Of a DNA stretch of 20,653 nucleotides, positions 19,580 through 20,653 are shown in pieces. Made by a program: the position numbers and the translations under genes. This DNA comes from a virus: the IMG/VR virus record IMGVR_UViG_3300044971_003826, positions 1 through 20,653 of that record, one strand, 5' to 3'. Positions within the stretch are counted from its first letter, which is position 1. The number at the start of each line of letters is the position of its first letter. The notes beneath the pieces are model-generated. The model saw only the letters and a program-made list of their open reading frames with translations, ran no database searches and was not told the DNA's origin.

Positions 19580-20653
19580 ATGGCAGAAAGAAAAGTAAAA
19601 ATAGGCATAACAGTTCTAATAGATAAGCCAAGTGATTCGTTGTTCACAAACGGTATTCGTCAAAATGTTATTATATTGAGAGAATTGTTTGCAAAGTGCA
19701 AAAATGTTTCTGAATCTTATATTATTAATACTGCAAAAAATGTGGTTATACCAGATGATGACACAACAACTTGGGGTCCATATGCCAAGCATATTATATC
19801 GCTTGAAGAAGCAAGAGATAAATGCGATCTTATTGTAATGGCACAAGGAAGTGCTCATGTTGATACGTACAAGGAACTAAGTAAAAAAGGTATAAAAATA
19901 ACCAAGCACATCATGGGTGCAGAACTAAATGTTTTCAATGAAACCATTTTATTCAAAGATAACAAAGAAGCAAGAAATCTTTATACAAGAAATGCTGGAA
20001 CTGTATCAAATGTTTGGATATCTCCTCATTTTTTTGATACAGATAGATATTTTTTTGAAACTCAATATGATTGCGAAGCCGTTGTAGGACCATATGTTTG
20101 GGACCCAAGATTTATTCAGCATCACATAGACATTTTCAAAAGTAAAGACGCTAATGAAACTGGACTTTATAAACCAAGTGGAAAGTTAGAAAAAAGACTG
20201 TCTACAATGGAACCAAACATAAATATGGTAAAAACCAGTGTTGTTCCTATTATGACAACAGAAAGACTTTACAGAAAAAGTCCAGAAACTCTTGATAAGT
20301 TGAGTGTGTTTTGTGGCGATGGCATAAAGAAAAAAACTGATATGGTAAACTTTGTAAAAGAACTTGATTCTTACAAAGCAGGTAAAATGTTCTTTGAAGC
20401 CAGATATCCAATAGTTTGGACTCTACTAAAACATACCGATATCGTTCTATGTCATCAACATCAATGTGCTCTAAATTATCTTTATCTTGATGCTGCTTGG
20501 ATGGGTTATCCAGTTGTTCATAACAGCGAATATATGAAAGAACTTGGTTGGTATTATGAAGGAAATGATGTTGAAAAAGCAGCAGAATATCTAAAAAATA
20601 TAGCATATAACTTTGATAGTGAAAATCACCAAAACGAAGAATATATCAAAAAA
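19580..20653 (+). CDS. Glycosyltransferase-like protein, resembling DUF2827 (3' partial)
   Basis: It starts at ATG 19580 with GGAG 7 nt upstream and stays open to the window end (358 codons). The opening KVKIGITVLIDKPSD...NGIRQNVIILREL resembles DUF2827-type proteins, which are related to GT-B glycosyltransferases. It is followed by a central VVGPYVWDPRFIQHH and a late NYLYLDAAWMGYPVVHNSEYMKELGW, which looks like the donor-sugar binding end of the fold. No signal peptide is present, so it should act in the cytoplasm. Possible substrates are phage DNA bases, virion proteins or host surface sugars; the sequence does not say which. Its promoter is not evident; CTATTTA (19552-19558) lies 21 nt upstream. 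Confidence 0.6.
   Translation, partial: MAERKVKIGITVLIDKPSDSLFTNGIRQNVIILRELFAKCKNVSESYIINTAKNVVIPDDDTTTWGPYAKHIISLEEARDKCDLIVMAQGSAHVDTYKELSKKGIKITKHIMGAELNVFNETILFKDNKEARNLYTRNAGTVSNVWISPHFFDTDRYFFETQYDCEAVVGPYVWDPRFIQHHIDIFKSKDANETGLYKPSGKLEKRLSTMEPNINMVKTSVVPIMTTERLYRKSPETLDKLSVFCGDGIKKKTDMVNFVKELDSYKAGKMFFEARYPIVWTLLKHTDIVLCHQHQCALNYLYLDAAWMGYPVVHNSEYMKELGWYYEGNDVEKAAEYLKNIAYNFDSENHQNEEYIKK

Overview
The window is a dense, AT-rich stretch in which every convincing gene lies on the + strand, with short gaps or 4-nt ATGA overlaps. The gene set is that of a large, lytic, myovirus-like tailed phage with a T4-style replication toolkit: a gp32-like ssDNA-binding protein, a UvsX/RecA-like recombinase, a DnaB/gp41-like helicase, a FEN/RNase H-like 5' nuclease and a class Ia ribonucleotide reductase. 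The polymerase, however, is a short family A enzyme. The consensus sigma70-type promoters (TTGACA, 16-17 nt, TATGAT-like) and GNRA-loop terminators suggest that the phage uses the host RNA polymerase, probably in a Gram-negative host. I see no integrase, tRNA gene, rRNA gene or CRISPR array.

Layout. (1) 1-3676: two probable virion structural genes, the first entering from outside the window. (2) 3717-5746: a compact family A DNA polymerase without a visible exonuclease domain, overlapping a gene for a protein with a possible tubulin/FtsZ-like fold. (3) 5743-6279: a self-contained transcription unit for a small protein with an Arg/Ser-rich tail. (4) 6335-8405: ssDNA-binding protein and recombinase, separated by a promoter nested in a terminator hairpin. 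(5) 8402-9023: two related units with similar leaders, similar N-terminal peptides (MKL..(E/D)KLK.IIKEEL) and identical terminators; the second has a GC-richer, unrelated body. (6) 9044-10710: a deaminase gene with an apparent frameshift, a small orphan gene, a GIY-YIG homing endonuclease flanked by a 38-bp imperfect direct repeat, and a 31-residue basic peptide. (7) 10742-15976: 5' nuclease, helicase, NrdA and NrdB. (8) 15994-18425: a small-gene cluster including a GroES-like protein, phage hypothetical proteins and a tiny membrane protein. (9) 18593-20653: an M15 peptidase, a GH24 lysozyme-like protein and a partial glycosyltransferase-like gene.

How the genes fit together: regions 2, 4 and 7 supply DNA synthesis, strand exchange, helicase, primer removal and dNTP production; the deaminase would add to pyrimidine nucleotide supply if functional. 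The lysis or cell-wall genes and the glycosyltransferase suggest the start of a late region.

The most unusual signals are these: a recurrent promoter/terminator architecture in which transcription starts inside the terminator hairpin; a homing-endonuclease remnant that differs from the intact copy only at synonymous positions; the paired leader-peptide-terminator units; the possible tubulin-like protein with a degenerate nucleotide loop; and a lysozyme with an altered active-site triad. All family assignments were made by reading motifs, not by database search.
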